NCBI RefSeq assembly: GCF_040256745.1
Contig: NZ_CP138335.1
Span: 1,426,001 to 1,490,000 of the forward strand
DNA from: Scrofimicrobium sp. R131
GTDB taxonomy: Bacteria > Actinomycetota > Actinomycetes > Actinomycetales > Actinomycetaceae
Reading direction: 5' to 3'
DNA: 64,000 bases
Position numbers and translations under genes: made by a program. Positions 52,374-61,901 of this stretch are shown here, in pieces. Each line of letters begins with the position of its first letter. Within the stretch, counting starts at the first letter, position 1. The notes under the pieces were generated by a model. It searched no databases, was not told the origin of the DNA, and saw only the letters and a program-made list of their open reading frames with translations.

Positions 52374-53582
52374 GTGACTACTGCACTATTGCTTGAGAAC
52401 CCTGACGCGTGTGCTGACGACATTTTCGCCAGCGAAGGTATTGAAGTGCGCCGCATCTCCGGAAGCCTGGATGAAGCGGAGCTGATCGAGGCCCTGCAGG
52501 GCGTCCAGATCCTTGGAATCCGCTCAAAAACCGAGGTAACCGCTCGGGTGATTGAGGCGGCTCCAAACCTGCTGGCCATTGGCGCCTACTGTATTGGGAC
52601 CAACCAGATTGACCTGGAGGCGGCTTCGCGCCACGGAGTGGCGGTGTTCAACGCGCCCTACTCCAACACCCGATCCGTGGTCGAGCTAGCCATCGCCGAG
52701 ATCATCATGATGGGCCGGCGTCTGGTGGAGCGAAACAACTCGCTGCACCAGGGAGTCTGGAACAAGTCTGCCAGCCACGCCCACGAGATTCGGGGACGGA
52801 CCCTGGGGATCATCGGGTACGGCTCAATCGGAACGCAGCTGTCGGTCCTGGCGGAAGCCATGGGACTGAAGGTGATCTTCTACGATCGGGCGGAGCGGCT
52901 AGCCCTGGGCAACGCCCGCCGGATGCACTCGATGGAAGAGGTCCTGCAGCAGGCCGACGTGGTCTCGATGCACGTCTCGGGCGAGGCCTCTAACACCGGG
53001 CTGATCGGGGACCGCGAGTTCTCGATGATGAAACCCCGCTCGCTGTTCATCAACCTGTCTCGCGGCCACGTGGTGGATCTGGATGCGCTCCGCAAGCACC
53101 TGCTGACCGGACACATTGCCGGCGCCGCCGTCGACGTTTTCCCCCACGAGCCCAAGAGCACCGGCGACCCGTTCGAGAGCCCGCTGGCCGACATTCCAAA
53201 CGTGATCCTCACCCCGCATATCGGGGGCTCCACCGTGGAGGCGCAAGAGGACATTGCCCGGTTCGTCTCCGGGAAGCTCAGCGCCTACCTGGGCGATGCG
53301 GGGACCTACATGAGCGTCAACTTCCCGTCGGTGTCGATGCCCCGCAGTGAGGGCGCCACTCACCGTCTGGCCCTGATGCACTTCAACGTCCCCGGGGTGA
53401 TGGGCAAGCTCAACCGCGGCTTTGCCAAGCTGGGGGTGAACGTGGTCGGTCAGTCGCTGGGAACCAAAGGCGAGTACGGCTACGCCCTGACGGATATTTC
53501 CGGCCCGCTGCCAGAAGCTCGCCTAGGGGAATTGGCGGCAATGGAGTCAACTATCCGACTTCGCTACCTGGACCTGGGATAA
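52374..53582 (+). CDS. serA: D-3-phosphoglycerate dehydrogenase
   Basis: First step of serine synthesis from 3-phosphoglycerate, NAD-dependent; 402 aa. The substrate domain has LLAIGAYCIGTNQIDLEAA, the NAD loop is LGIIGYGSIGTQLS, and the catalytic Arg/Glu/His are in NLSRGHVVDLDAL, AAVDVFPHEP and LTPHIGGSTVEAQ. A C-terminal ACT domain (about 330-402, HFNVPGVMGKLNRGF) gives likely serine feedback. This is the short E. coli-like form, not the 530-aa form with an ASB domain common in mycobacteria. The GTG start lies seven bases after CACCAT and may be leaderless. Confidence 0.93.
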   Translation: MTTALLLENPDACADDIFASEGIEVRRISGSLDEAELIEALQGVQILGIRSKTEVTARVIEAAPNLLAIGAYCIGTNQIDLEAASRHGVAVFNAPYSNTRSVVELAIAEIIMMGRRLVERNNSLHQGVWNKSASHAHEIRGRTLGIIGYGSIGTQLSVLAEAMGLKVIFYDRAERLALGNARRMHSMEEVLQQADVVSMHVSGEASNTGLIGDREFSMMKPRSLFINLSRGHVVDLDALRKHLLTGHIAGAAVDVFPHEPKSTGDPFESPLADIPNVILTPHIGGSTVEAQEDIARFVSGKLSAYLGDAGTYMSVNFPSVSMPRSEGATHRLALMHFNVPGVMGKLNRGFAKLGVNVVGQSLGTKGEYGYALTDISGPLPEARLGELAAMESTIRLRYLDLG

Positions 53583-53634
53583 TGTAGACACGTCGTGCTG
53601 ACCAGCAGCGTTTCTGATCACTGGAGGGGAATCC

Positions 53635-55500
53635 GTGACACTGACCGAGAAGCTTCGTAAGAACTACGCCCCGGGAGTTCCGTTCGAAATTGGAATCCCC
53701 GACACTCGGCTCCACGATTACCTTCTGGGAGCAGCTTCCCGGTACCCCCAGCGGGTGGCCCTGGACTTCATGTCCAAGCAGACCACCTACCGGCAACTGG
53801 AGGATCAGGTTCGCCGCGCAGCCACGGTCCTGGCCGGAGCCGGGGTCAAACCGGGTGACCGGGTAGCCCTGGTCCTACCCAACTGCCCGCAGCACATCGT
53901 CGCGATCTTCGCCACCTCGCTGCTCGGCGCCATCATCGTCGAACACAACCCGCTGGCTCCGGAAGAGGAACTGCGCTCGGAGTTTGAGCGCCACGGCGCC
54001 ACCGTCGTGGTGGCGTGGGAGAACTCGGTGGAAAAGCTCGGTTTTCTGGGCCCCACCGCCACCGTGTTCGGGGTGAACCTGGCCGACGACATCCCCCGAA
54101 CCTCGCGGGTGCTGCTGAAACTGCCGCTGCCCTCGATCAGGGCGAAGCGCGATTTGTTGGGGGCCAAAACTCCCGGCTACGTGCGCCCGTGGGCGGCAAC
54201 GGTGGCAAAGGCGCAGCCACGCCCGGGGACCGGGCCGGCTCATCCCGACGACACCGCTCTGCTGATTCACACTGGGGGCACCACCGGGGTGCCCAAGGCC
54301 GTGGCCCTGACCCACCGCAACATCTGCGTGAACGCCGTTCAGGACGTGGCCTGGGTTCCGCCCCTGCACGAGGGGGCCGAAGTTTTTTACGCGGTCCTGC
54401 CGTTTTTCCATGCCTACGGGTTCGGGATCTCCCTCATGGCAGCCGTCCGCCTGGGCGCGACCATAGCGGTCTTCCCGAAGTTTGACCCGGTCCAGATTTG
54501 CCTGTCGCAGCGACGCCTGCCCTGCACTTTCTTCATTGGCGTCCCCCCAATCTACGAGCGTCTGCTCAAGTCGGCCCGAGAGCTGGAGATCAGCCTGGAG
54601 TCGATCACCTACGCGATCTCGGGGGCAATGGCCCTGGACCCCAAGCTGGCAGCCGAGTGGGAAGCTGCCACCGGCGGCTACCTGGTTGAAGGCTACGGCA
54701 TGTCGGAAGCCTCCCCCACCCTGCTGGGCTCTCCCCTGTCCCCCAAACGCCGTCCGTCGACGCTCGGGATTCCCTACCCCTCCACCGAGGTCCGCATCGT
54801 CGATCCGGAGCAAACCGAGGTGGACGTGGCCGACGGCGAAGTTGGGGAGCTCATTGTCCGCGGCCCGCAGGTGTTTAACGGCTACTGGAACGACCCCGAG
54901 GAGACCGCCACCGTCCTGAAGGACGGCTGGCTGCACACCGGTGACCTGGTCAAGGTGGTGGACGGGTTCATCGTGATGGCAGATCGGCGCAAAGAGCTGA
55001 TCATCTCTGGCGGCTTCAACATTTACCCCTCGCAGGTGGAAGCAGCAGTCCGGTCCATGCCGGGTATTTCCGACGTGGCCGTGGTGGGAATGCCGGGCGG
55101 CACCCGCGGCGAGGATGTGGTGGCGGCGCTGGTGTTGGAGGCGGGCGCCTCCCTCACGTTGGCCGACGTGCGCCAGTGGGCCGAGAAGTCGCTGGCTCAC
55201 TACGCCCTGCCCCGTCAGATCGTGGTCCTGCAGGAACTCCCGAAGTCGCAAATCGGCAAAGTCATGCGCAAACGAGTGCGCGAGCAACTTGCCGAACTGC
55301 AAAGTGGGATCACGGACGTGCAGGCGGGACTGGGCGAACGGCTGTCGAACCTGGCCACTCAGGTCAGCGAGATGGCGGAGCATGCCTCGGCTGCCGTCAG
55401 CCACACGCTGCGCAAAGACAAGGAACCCGCCTCCACTCCCGAACTGCCGGAAGAGAATCCGGCCCCGGACGCAGCGGAAAACCCGGAGGAGTCCGCCTAA
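53635..55500 (+). CDS. Long-chain acyl-CoA synthetase (AMP-binding)
   Basis: 621-aa adenylate-forming ligase. Seen: P-loop [59 protein letters not shown] split across the hinge, and catalytic Lys in [10 protein letters not shown]. It is FadD-like, so it probably activates fatty acids with CoA; chain length is not predictable. The final 80 residues form an extra amphipathic and acidic tail. GTG follows GGAGGGG. Its stop overlaps the convergent nrdR stop (CTAA). Confidence 0.88.
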   Translation: MTLTEKLRKNYAPGVPFEIGIPDTRLHDYLLGAASRYPQRVALDFMSKQTTYRQLEDQVRRAATVLAGAGVKPGDRVALVLPNCPQHIVAIFATSLLGAIIVEHNPLAPEEELRSEFERHGATVVVAWENSVEKLGFLGPTATVFGVNLADDIPRTSRVLLKLPLPSIRAKRDLLGAKTPGYVRPWAATVAKAQPRPGTGPAHPDDTALLIHTGGTTGVPKAVALTHRNICVNAVQDVAWVPPLHEGAEVFYAVLPFFHAYGFGISLMAAVRLGATIAVFPKFDPVQICLSQRRLPCTFFIGVPPIYERLLKSARELEISLESITYAISGAMALDPKLAAEWEAATGGYLVEGYGMSEASPTLLGSPLSPKRRPSTLGIPYPSTEVRIVDPEQTEVDVADGEVGELIVRGPQVFNGYWNDPEETATVLKDGWLHTGDLVKVVDGFIVMADRRKELIISGGFNIYPSQVEAAVRSMPGISDVAVVGMPGGTRGEDVVAALVLEAGASLTLADVRQWAEKSLAHYALPRQIVVLQELPKSQIGKVMRKRVREQLAELQSGITDVQAGLGERLSNLATQVSEMAEHASAAVSHTLRKDKEPASTPELPEENPAPDAAENPEESA

Positions 55501-55946
55501 GCCTGGGCTGACCGCAGTTCGCTAATGGCGGCCTCGAAGTCGTCCAACGATTGGAAGGACGAGTAGACCGAGGCGAAGCGCAGGTAGGCGATTTCGTCGA
55601 GGTCGCGCAGGAACGGCAGGATGGCCCGGCCCACCTCGTCGGTGGAGACCACTGAGCGGCCGTTGGCCCGGAGCGACTCTTCCACCTGTTGGGCCAGCAG
55701 CGCCAACGCGTGCTCTGAGACGGGACGACCCTGGCAGGCCTTCTTTACCCCTGCCGCCACCTTCTCGCGGGAGAATGCCTCAACCACCCCGGAACGCTTC
55801 TCTACCGAGAAGGACGAAGTCTCCAAAGTTGTGAACCGGCGCTTGCACGCGGTGCACTCGCGCCGACGTCGGATGGATGCCCCATCGTCAGCCACCCGAG
55901 TGTCTACCACCCTCGTGTCATCGTGGTAGCAGAAAATACAGCGCAC
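55497..55946 (-). CDS. nrdR: Transcriptional repressor NrdR
   Basis: Repressor of ribonucleotide reductase genes that senses ATP/dATP; 149 aa. A zinc ribbon at the start ([17 protein letters not shown] ... CTACKRRF) and an ATP-cone (about 48-138, [16 protein letters not shown]) are both present. The GTG at 55946 has GGAGG five bases upstream; the frame is open to 56006. No ribonucleotide reductase gene is in the window. Confidence 0.96.
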   Translation of the reverse strand: MRCIFCYHDDTRVVDTRVADDGASIRRRRECTACKRRFTTLETSSFSVEKRSGVVEAFSREKVAAGVKKACQGRPVSEHALALLAQQVEESLRANGRSVVSTDEVGRAILPFLRDLDEIAYLRFASVYSSFQSLDDFEAAISELRSAQA

Positions 55947-55973
55947 AGGCACCTCCAGTTGTTCGTTAGAAAA

Positions 55974-56003
55974 ACCGTAGGCGGTCGGGCCCCTTTTGTG
56001 CAA
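55974..56003 (-). promoter_or_regulatory. Putative nrdR promoter
   Basis: On the minus strand TTGCAC (56003-55998), an 18-base spacer and TACGGT (55979-55974), 27 bases before the nrdR GTG. This would uncouple nrdR from the SOS-controlled LysM gene upstream. Confidence 0.45.
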
Positions 56004-56023
56004 CATGAGTGCCCCACAACCAG

Positions 56024-56542
56024 CTATTGAGCTGGGAGGATGAGCTCTTGTCCCACCTGCAGCGCATCGGTCGAAAGACCGTTCAGCTGCCGGATATCCT
56101 CCACCACGTCCTCAATTGCCCGTTCGGTCTGGATCCCCTGGGCGACAGACCAGAGCGACTCACCCGCACTGACGGAATGTTCCCAGGTGGGACCGGCGTA
56201 GGCGTCCGGCCGAAGCATCAGCCCGAGCAGGCCCCCGCCCACCACGACCACCGCCACCGCGGCCAGGTAACCCAGAACCCGAGCAACCAGGCGACCGGAG
56301 ACCGTCACTGTCTCCACCCGCACCGAGGCCGCCTGTCCCCCGCGCACTGACGGGTGCCGGAGTCGGGCTGCGTTCCGCTCGGCTACCTCCCACTGTTCGG
56401 AAGAGGGAACGAACCGGCGTTGGCGTTCCCGGTCCAGGTCGATCACTTCGGCGATCCGCTCAGACTGAACGACCGGCTCAGGCACAAACCCGCAGGCCTG
56501 GCTTCCAACCGCGAGCGACTCTCTCACATCGGCTGCACTCAT
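56024..56542 (-). CDS. LysM membrane protein, probable SOS cell-division inhibitor (Rv2719c/DivS-like)
   Basis: 172 aa: cytoplasmic part (1-85), one membrane helix (about 88-110) and an external LysM domain (about 121-170, [25 protein letters not shown]). Genes in this place, divergent from lexA, encode SOS-induced division suppressors (Rv2719c/ChiZ in M. tuberculosis, DivS in Corynebacterium, YneA in Bacillus). A symmetric SOS box lies 16 bases before its ATG. The function is inferred from context, topology and the box. Confidence 0.85.
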   Translation of the reverse strand: MSAADVRESLAVGSQACGFVPEPVVQSERIAEVIDLDRERQRRFVPSSEQWEVAERNAARLRHPSVRGGQAASVRVETVTVSGRLVARVLGYLAAVAVVVVGGGLLGLMLRPDAYAGPTWEHSVSAGESLWSVAQGIQTERAIEDVVEDIRQLNGLSTDALQVGQELILPAQ

Positions 56543-56558
56543 CAGACACACCCCTTCC

Positions 56559-56572
56559 CGAACTGTCGTTCG
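56559..56572 (-). promoter_or_regulatory. SOS box of the LysM gene
   Basis: CGAACTGTCGTTCG: perfect CGAAC/GTTCG arms with a 4-base centre, matching the core of the Gram-positive/mycobacterial LexA site TCGAAC-N4-GTTCGA. It lies between a candidate -10 (TACGAT, 56585-56580) and the ATG. Confidence 0.85.
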
Positions 56573-56616
56573 TAGAACAATCGTACCATAACTGTTCGAT
56601 TCAAGTAGAACACGCG

Positions 56617-56632
56617 TAGAACTTCTGTTTCA
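56617..56632 (+). promoter_or_regulatory. Degenerate SOS box in the lexA promoter
   Basis: TAGAAC-TTCT-GTTTCA matches the SOS pattern in the inner GAAC...GTT part only and overlaps the -35 region of lexA. GTAGAAC occurs three times in this gap (56572-56578, 56605-56611, 56616-56622). It is a weaker candidate than the box at 56559. Confidence 0.45.
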
Positions 56633-56650
56633 TTCCCTGAGATTCTGCCG

Positions 56651-56656
56651 TATACT
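56651..56656 (+). promoter_or_regulatory. lexA -10 hexamer
   Basis: TATACT, 52 bases before the lexA ATG. The -35 region is covered by the degenerate SOS box. Confidence 0.6.
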
Positions 56657-56708
56657 TTCGGTAGACCATCAGTCTTGACCGCGCCACCCCAACCAGAAGG
56701 AGGCCAAG

Positions 56709-57407
56709 ATGGCCAAGTCCGCGAACGTTCCCGAGATTCGCGTGAGCAAACGGCAGCAGCAGATCCTGGACTTTGTGCGGCAGTACGGCAAAGAAGTCGG
56801 CTACGCCCCCTCGGTCCGGGAAATTGGCAGAGCTGTGGGACTGGCTTCACCATCCACGGTGAAGCACCACCTGGACTACCTGTCCCGGGTAGGCCTGCTG
56901 CAGCGGCGTGACCGCTCACCCCGCGCGCTGATCGTTGACTCAGGTCCTTCACGAAAGAAATCGTCGCCCACCCCTCCGACAAGTGCCGTTTCCCCCACGG
57001 TGATTGAGGTTCCGGTGACCATCAGCGAGGGTGAGACGACCGAGGTGCCGCTGGTGGGACGGATCGCAGCCGGCGCTCCCATCCTGGCTGAGCAGGCGGT
57101 GGAAGAGTTCTTCGCCCTCCCCACTCGCTTTACCGGCTCCGGCCAACTGTTTGCCCTGGAGGTGCACGGCGACTCAATGATTGACGAGGGGATCCTAGAC
57201 GGGGACTACGTGATCGTGCGGGCGCAGGCAACGGCCCAGGACGGGGAGGTGGTGGCGGCCATGATCGACGACGAAGCCACCGTCAAAGTCCTGTCCCAGA
57301 CCGCCGGACACACCTGGTTGCTACCGAGGAACTCAAACTACGCTCCGATCTTCGGTGATCACGCGCAGATTCTGGGCAAAGTGGTGACGGTCATTCGAGC
57401 CGTCTGA
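56709..57407 (+). CDS. lexA: SOS repressor LexA
   Basis: Self-cleaving repressor of the DNA damage response; 232 aa. The N-terminal winged helix (about 11-75) has SVREIGRAVGLASPSTVKHHL. A linker leads to the S24 peptidase domain: cleavage site Ala121-Gly122 in VGRIAAGAP, nucleophile Ser156 in HGDSMID and Lys193 in DEATVK. AGAAGGAGG precedes the ATG. It is divergent from the LysM gene. Confidence 0.98.
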   Translation: MAKSANVPEIRVSKRQQQILDFVRQYGKEVGYAPSVREIGRAVGLASPSTVKHHLDYLSRVGLLQRRDRSPRALIVDSGPSRKKSSPTPPTSAVSPTVIEVPVTISEGETTEVPLVGRIAAGAPILAEQAVEEFFALPTRFTGSGQLFALEVHGDSMIDEGILDGDYVIVRAQATAQDGEVVAAMIDDEATVKVLSQTAGHTWLLPRNSNYAPIFGDHAQILGKVVTVIRAV

Positions 57408-57422
57408 CCCGGGTTAAACGCG

Positions 57423-57463
57423 GGAGGAGGGCCGCCGGTCGCGCCGGGGCCCTCCTCCTTTTT
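57423..57463 (+). terminator. Intrinsic terminator of lexA
   Basis: GGAGGAGGGCC (57423-57433) pairs with GGCCCTCCTCC (57448-57458), followed by T5. It lies 15 bases after the lexA stop and before convergent ldh. Confidence 0.9.
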
Positions 57464-57466
57464 CGG

Positions 57467-58456
57467 CTAAAAGCCCAGTGACCGAGCCACCGAGCGAATA
57501 TGGTTGGCCGAGTCGGTCAGGCCGGCCAGCTCCTCGTCGGTCAGCGGCGGGCGCAACACCCGCCCGGCTCCGGCTCGTCCCACGATCGTGGGAGCCGCCA
57601 TGCAGACGTCGGAGATTCCCTGCCAGTCATCCAGCAGGGACGAGATGGTCAGCACTCGCGACTCGTCCCGCAGGACCGCGTTGACGATGTTCGAGGCGGC
57701 CAGGCCGATGGCGTAGTTGGTCGCACCCTTGCCCTCAATGATCGTGTAGGCCGAGTTGACCACCTCCTCGGCAATCTCGGTGCGCAGCGCGTGGTCAAAA
57801 CGCCGCCCGCTGAGGGTGGGCCCCCACTGGGTCAGCGGCACGTTGCCAATCTCGGCAGAAGACCAGAGCGCCACCTGCGAGTCCCCGTGCTCACCGGTCA
57901 CGTAGGCGTGAATATTCTGCGTGGCCACCCCCGTCTCCAGCGAGACCAGGTAGCGCAACCGGGAAGTGTCCAGGACGGTGCCGGAGCCGAAAATCTGCCG
58001 GCGCGGGGCCCCCGCGATCTTCAGTGCCACGTAGGTGACCACGTCGACCGGGTTGGTGACGTACAGGTAGACCGCGTCCGGGGCCACCTCCATCAGCTGC
58101 GGGACGATCACCTTCATCAAGCTGACGGTGGACTCCGCCAGCTCCATCCGGGTCTGGCCGGGCTTCTGCTTCGCCCCGGCCGTCACAATCACCAGGTCGG
58201 AGCCGCGGACAATCTCGATGTCGGCTGAACCGGTGATGGACCCGACCGGGGTGAACTGGATCCCGTGGGCCATGTCCAGCGCCTCGGCCTGGACTTTGGT
58301 TTCGTTGATGTCGTAGAGGACAATGTCGCGGGCGGCTCCGCGAATCGCGCAGGCGTAGGCGACGGCAGTTCCCACCGCCCCGGCCCCAACGACCGCGATC
58401 TTGGCAGGCTTTCCATAGGCTGACGGGTACAGGCTGGTAGCCCTAGCTGTCGGCAT
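57467..58456 (-). CDS. ldh: L-lactate dehydrogenase
   Basis: NAD-dependent enzyme that reduces pyruvate to L-lactate; 329 aa. The NAD loop is AVVGAGAVGTAVAYA, the substrate Arg loop KPGQTRMEL, the Asn loop VTNPVDVVTY and the catalytic His in GEHGDSQVALWS. The ATG at 58456 overlaps the end of the DinG-like gene by 14 bases. It marks a fermentative capacity beside the bd oxidase. Confidence 0.95.
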   Translation of the reverse strand: MPTARATSLYPSAYGKPAKIAVVGAGAVGTAVAYACAIRGAARDIVLYDINETKVQAEALDMAHGIQFTPVGSITGSADIEIVRGSDLVIVTAGAKQKPGQTRMELAESTVSLMKVIVPQLMEVAPDAVYLYVTNPVDVVTYVALKIAGAPRRQIFGSGTVLDTSRLRYLVSLETGVATQNIHAYVTGEHGDSQVALWSSAEIGNVPLTQWGPTLSGRRFDHALRTEIAEEVVNSAYTIIEGKGATNYAIGLAASNIVNAVLRDESRVLTISSLLDDWQGISDVCMAAPTIVGRAGAGRVLRPPLTDEELAGLTDSANHIRSVARSLGF

Positions 58457-60401
58457 CCTTTTTCTCTCTTTCGTTTGCTCTGGCGCCCAGACGTCGCAGG
58501 GCATCACGCACAATCTGCGGGTCAGTGGTGGTCCAGAAAGGCGGCAGTGACTTCCGGAGGAACCCGCCGTATGACCTGCTTCCTATTCTACTGTCTAGCA
58601 GTGCAATTACACCCTGGTCTGACGAGCTGCGCAATAGTCGGCCGGCCCCCTGAGCCAGCATGGTGGCGGCCGGAACCACTGAAACTTCGTAGAAAGGGTT
58701 CCGACCGGCAGCTGCGGCGGCCCGGGACTGTGCCTGAACGATCGGGTCGTTAGGCCGGGGGAACGGAATGCGATCGATCACAACCAGCCGGCAGGTGAGC
58801 CCGGGCACGTCGACCCCCTGCCACAGAGACATGGTCCCCAGCAGGCAGGCGTTGACGCTGGCCGAGAAGCTGCGAACCAGGGCGGGCAGCGAGTCCTCCC
58901 CCTGGACCAGGATCTCCAGGTCCGTGTGGGCCCGCAAATACTCGGCTGCCTCCAACACCCCCTGGGTGGAGGAAAACAGGCCCAGCATCCCGCCTCCGGC
59001 CGCCTCCACCAGCTCGACCAACTCCGTGTAGAACTCATCCCCGCGCCCGGTCGGCGTCGGTTCGCTCAGGTGAGTGGCCAGGTAGAGGATCCCCTGCTGC
59101 TCCGGAGTGAACGAAGTGCCCACGTCCACCGCCTCGTGGGCCCGACTGGCCAGGCCGATGCCACTTTGCCACCGGGCCGGCTCGAATGTGCCTCCCGCGG
59201 TCAGGGTGGCCGAGGTGAGAATGCTGGGTTGGGCGGAAAACAGGCGTTGGCCGAGGAGTTGGGACACGTGGAGGGGAGCCAGGTTCAGCTGGGCACTGCC
59301 GTTCAAAGTGGTCCCCACCCAGGTGATGGTTTCGGCCGGGTCGGCCCCCCAGGACTCGACGGCGGCCGCCAGCCCCTCCATCCGAGCTCGCGCCAAGTGG
59401 GCCTGCTCCTGCTGCTTCGCCCCGCCGGTCTTGCTGCCCAGCTCGCTCTTGGCCTCCTGCAGGGCCTGGTCCAACTCGCTGAGCGCGCCGCGCAGGGAGT
59501 CGGGCCGCAGGGACAGGAGCCCCGGGCGGAGCTGATCCAACTCGGTTTCCAGCCGGTCACGAACCCGCTCCAGGCTCGCCGCCGCGGACGTGCTCAGCGG
59601 GCGCACCGCCCGGGCCACCGTGCCAATCTGTCCACCAGAAAGCTGTTCGGTCCCCTGGTTCCGGACCCGAGAGACCAGATCGTGCGCCTCATCCACCACC
59701 AGGGCGGAAAACTCCGGGAGCACTTCCGGGCGGCCGTTGACGTAGATTCCGAGCAGCGAGTGGTTGGTCACCACCACGTCGGCTCCGAAGGCTCGTTCCC
59801 GCGCCTGGGCTGGGAAACAGTCCTCCACGTAGGGGCAGCCGGACCCCAGGCATTCCCGTTTGGACACGGACACCTGCCGCCAGGCGGACGCGCTAACCGG
59901 AAAATCGACGTCGTCGCGGTCCCCGGTCTCGGTTTCGTTGGACCAGTCCTGCAGCCGGGCCACCTCCGCCTCGCCCGCTTTGGCGCTCTGCCGGTCTTCC
60001 CACAAGAACTCCTCCTGCAGCCCACCGCTGAGGCGGTAGCGGCACAGGTAGTTGGACCAGCCTTTCAGCAGTTGCAGGTCCACCTCCACCCCCGCGGTCT
60101 CCGCCAGCGCCTCCTGCACCAGCGGACCGTCCTGGCTGATGATCTGACGCTGCAGGGCCAGGGAGGAGGTCGAGATCAGCTGTCCCGACTCCTCCTCCAC
60201 CGACCGCAGCAGCAGCGGAATCAGGTAGGCCAGCGACTTCCCCACCCCGGTGCCGGCCTGCACCAGGAGGTTCGTCTCGTCGGTCAGGGCCTGGGCCACG
60301 GCGGCCAGCATTTCTTCCTGCTGGGGGCGGCGCACTCCCCCGGCTCGGCGCACCACGTCTGCCAGCAGGGCGGCCGACGCCTCCGACAGCGAATCGGTCA
60401 T
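58443..60401 (-). CDS. DinG-like DEAH-box DNA helicase
   Basis: 652-aa XPD/DinG-type SF2 helicase. Walker A is AGTGVGKSLAYLIP, Walker B VVDEAHDL. Four Cys that fit an iron-sulphur cluster occur in YLCRYRL and CLGSGCPYVEDC. The C-terminal helicase part has LFSSTQGVLEAAEYL, GVDVPGLTCRLVVIDRIPF and QGAGRLLRSSSDQG. The start overlaps the hflX stop (ATGA). It lacks the exonuclease domain of Gram-positive DinG. Confidence 0.9.
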   Translation of the reverse strand: MTDSLSEASAALLADVVRRAGGVRRPQQEEMLAAVAQALTDETNLLVQAGTGVGKSLAYLIPLLLRSVEEESGQLISTSSLALQRQIISQDGPLVQEALAETAGVEVDLQLLKGWSNYLCRYRLSGGLQEEFLWEDRQSAKAGEAEVARLQDWSNETETGDRDDVDFPVSASAWRQVSVSKRECLGSGCPYVEDCFPAQARERAFGADVVVTNHSLLGIYVNGRPEVLPEFSALVVDEAHDLVSRVRNQGTEQLSGGQIGTVARAVRPLSTSAAASLERVRDRLETELDQLRPGLLSLRPDSLRGALSELDQALQEAKSELGSKTGGAKQQEQAHLARARMEGLAAAVESWGADPAETITWVGTTLNGSAQLNLAPLHVSQLLGQRLFSAQPSILTSATLTAGGTFEPARWQSGIGLASRAHEAVDVGTSFTPEQQGILYLATHLSEPTPTGRGDEFYTELVELVEAAGGGMLGLFSSTQGVLEAAEYLRAHTDLEILVQGEDSLPALVRSFSASVNACLLGTMSLWQGVDVPGLTCRLVVIDRIPFPRPNDPIVQAQSRAAAAAGRNPFYEVSVVPAATMLAQGAGRLLRSSSDQGVIALLDSRIGSRSYGGFLRKSLPPFWTTTDPQIVRDALRRLGARANEREKKDADS

Positions 60402-61867
60402 GAATGAGCCCGGATTTTCTGGGCCAGCGGCTCATCCACGCGCGCCACCAGGTGGATGCCGTCCTCGGTCCACTCCTCCTCGATCACTTCGCCTTCCTCG
60501 TGGGTGAGGGAAACCAGTTTGGCCTGAGAGAACGGCAAGACCACGTCGAGGAGCAGCTGGGGGCGGGGCAGCGCCTGGGCGATCGCCTCCCGCAGTTGGT
60601 CCAGGCCCTTCCCGGTGGCCGCCGAAACCTGCACCGCCTGCGGGAAGGTGGCGCGCAGGGCCGCCAGCCGCTCCGGCGTGGCCAGGTCGCACTTGTTCAG
60701 CACGATCATTTCGGGAATGGCTTCGGCCCCGTCAATCTCTGCCAGCACGGCGCGCACCGCCCGCACCTGTCCCTCCGGGTCGGGGTGGGCGGCGTCAACC
60801 ACGTGCAGCAGCAGGTCGGCCTCCCCGGCTTCCTCCAGGGTGGATCGGAACGCCTCCACCAGGTGGGTGGGTAGGTTGCGGACAAAGCCGACCGTGTCGG
60901 TCAGCGTGTAGACGCGGCCGTCGGGAGTGGTGGTGCGCCGGACGGTGGGGTCCAGGGTGGCAAACAGGGCGTTTTCGACCAGGACGTCAGCGTTGGTCAG
61001 CCGGTTGAGCAGGGTCGACTTGCCGGCGTTGGTGTAGCCGACGATGGTGACCGACGGAACCTGGCCCCGGCGCCTATGGGCCCGGCGGTTGTAGCGGGCG
61101 GGCGCCATTTGGAGGAGTTGGCGCCGGAGGCGAGCCATCCTGGTCCGGATCCGGCGCCGATCCAGCTCGATCTTCGTTTCACCGGGCCCGCGCGAGCCGA
61201 TTCCCGCGCCGCCAGCCACCCGCCCGCCGGCCTGGCGAGACATCGACTCACCCCAGCCGCGGAGCCTGGGCAGCAGGTATTCCAGTTGGGCCAGTTCCAC
61301 CTGGGCTTTTCCTTCGCGAGATTTGGCATGCTGGGCAAAAATATCCAGGATCAGGGCGGTCCGATCCACCACCTTCACCCGGACGACGTCCTCCAGCCCG
61401 CGCCGCTGCGAGGGGCTCAGTTCCCCGTCGACAATCACGGTGTCCGCCTCGACGTCCCGGACCAGGTCGGCCAGCTCCTTCGCTTTGCCTTTCCCCAGGT
61501 AGGTGGCCGCATCTGGCAACGGGCGGCTCTGCAGCACCGAGTCCACCACCTGTGCCCCCGCCGTCTCGGTCAGGGCTTGCAGCTCCCGGAGGGAAGCTTC
61601 GGCCTCGGCCAGGCTGCCCTCCTGGCGCAGCCCAACCAGAACCACCCGTTCCAAGCGGACCTGGCGGTATTCGACCTCGCTGACGTCCTCCAGCTCGGTG
61701 GAGTGCGAGGTGGTCCTCCTGGTTCCCGCACGGGCTTCGCGTTCCAGTTCGCCGCCCTCACCTTCGTCACCCTGGGTGGCGGTAGATTCGAGGGCGGTCC
61801 CCTGGCGGGCAAGGACCCGCTGGGCGATTTCGGCGGCCCGGTCGAGGCTCTGGTCATCTGCGGACAT
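60398..61867 (-). CDS. hflX: Ribosome-rescue GTPase HflX
   Basis: GTPase that binds and splits stalled 70S ribosomes; 489 aa. An extended N-terminus (about 1-75) precedes the HflX domain (TYLGKGKAKELADLV, FAQHAKSREGKAQVELAQLEY, GIGSRGPGETKIELDRR). The G domain has G1 GYTNAGKSTLLNRLT, G3 DTVGFVRNLP and G4 NKCD. The ATG lies six bases after a CAGACT hexamer, in a 34-base divergent gap. Confidence 0.96.
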   Translation of the reverse strand: MSADDQSLDRAAEIAQRVLARQGTALESTATQGDEGEGGELEREARAGTRRTTSHSTELEDVSEVEYRQVRLERVVLVGLRQEGSLAEAEASLRELQALTETAGAQVVDSVLQSRPLPDAATYLGKGKAKELADLVRDVEADTVIVDGELSPSQRRGLEDVVRVKVVDRTALILDIFAQHAKSREGKAQVELAQLEYLLPRLRGWGESMSRQAGGRVAGGAGIGSRGPGETKIELDRRRIRTRMARLRRQLLQMAPARYNRRAHRRRGQVPSVTIVGYTNAGKSTLLNRLTNADVLVENALFATLDPTVRRTTTPDGRVYTLTDTVGFVRNLPTHLVEAFRSTLEEAGEADLLLHVVDAAHPDPEGQVRAVRAVLAEIDGAEAIPEMIVLNKCDLATPERLAALRATFPQAVQVSAATGKGLDQLREAIAQALPRPQLLLDVVLPFSQAKLVSLTHEEGEVIEEEWTEDGIHLVARVDEPLAQKIRAHS

Positions 61868-61873
61868 GCCTCT

Positions 61874-61895
61874 AGTCTGCCATGTAAGTTACCCT
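61874..61895. promoter_or_regulatory. Back-to-back -10 hexamers in the hflX / methylase gap
   Basis: On the minus strand CAGACT (61879-61874) ends six bases before the hflX ATG. On the plus strand TACCCT (61890-61895) ends six bases before the GTG at 61902. The whole gap is 34 bases, so each -35 region must lie in or over the other gene's start. Confidence 0.45.
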
Positions 61896-61901
61896 GATTG
61901 A

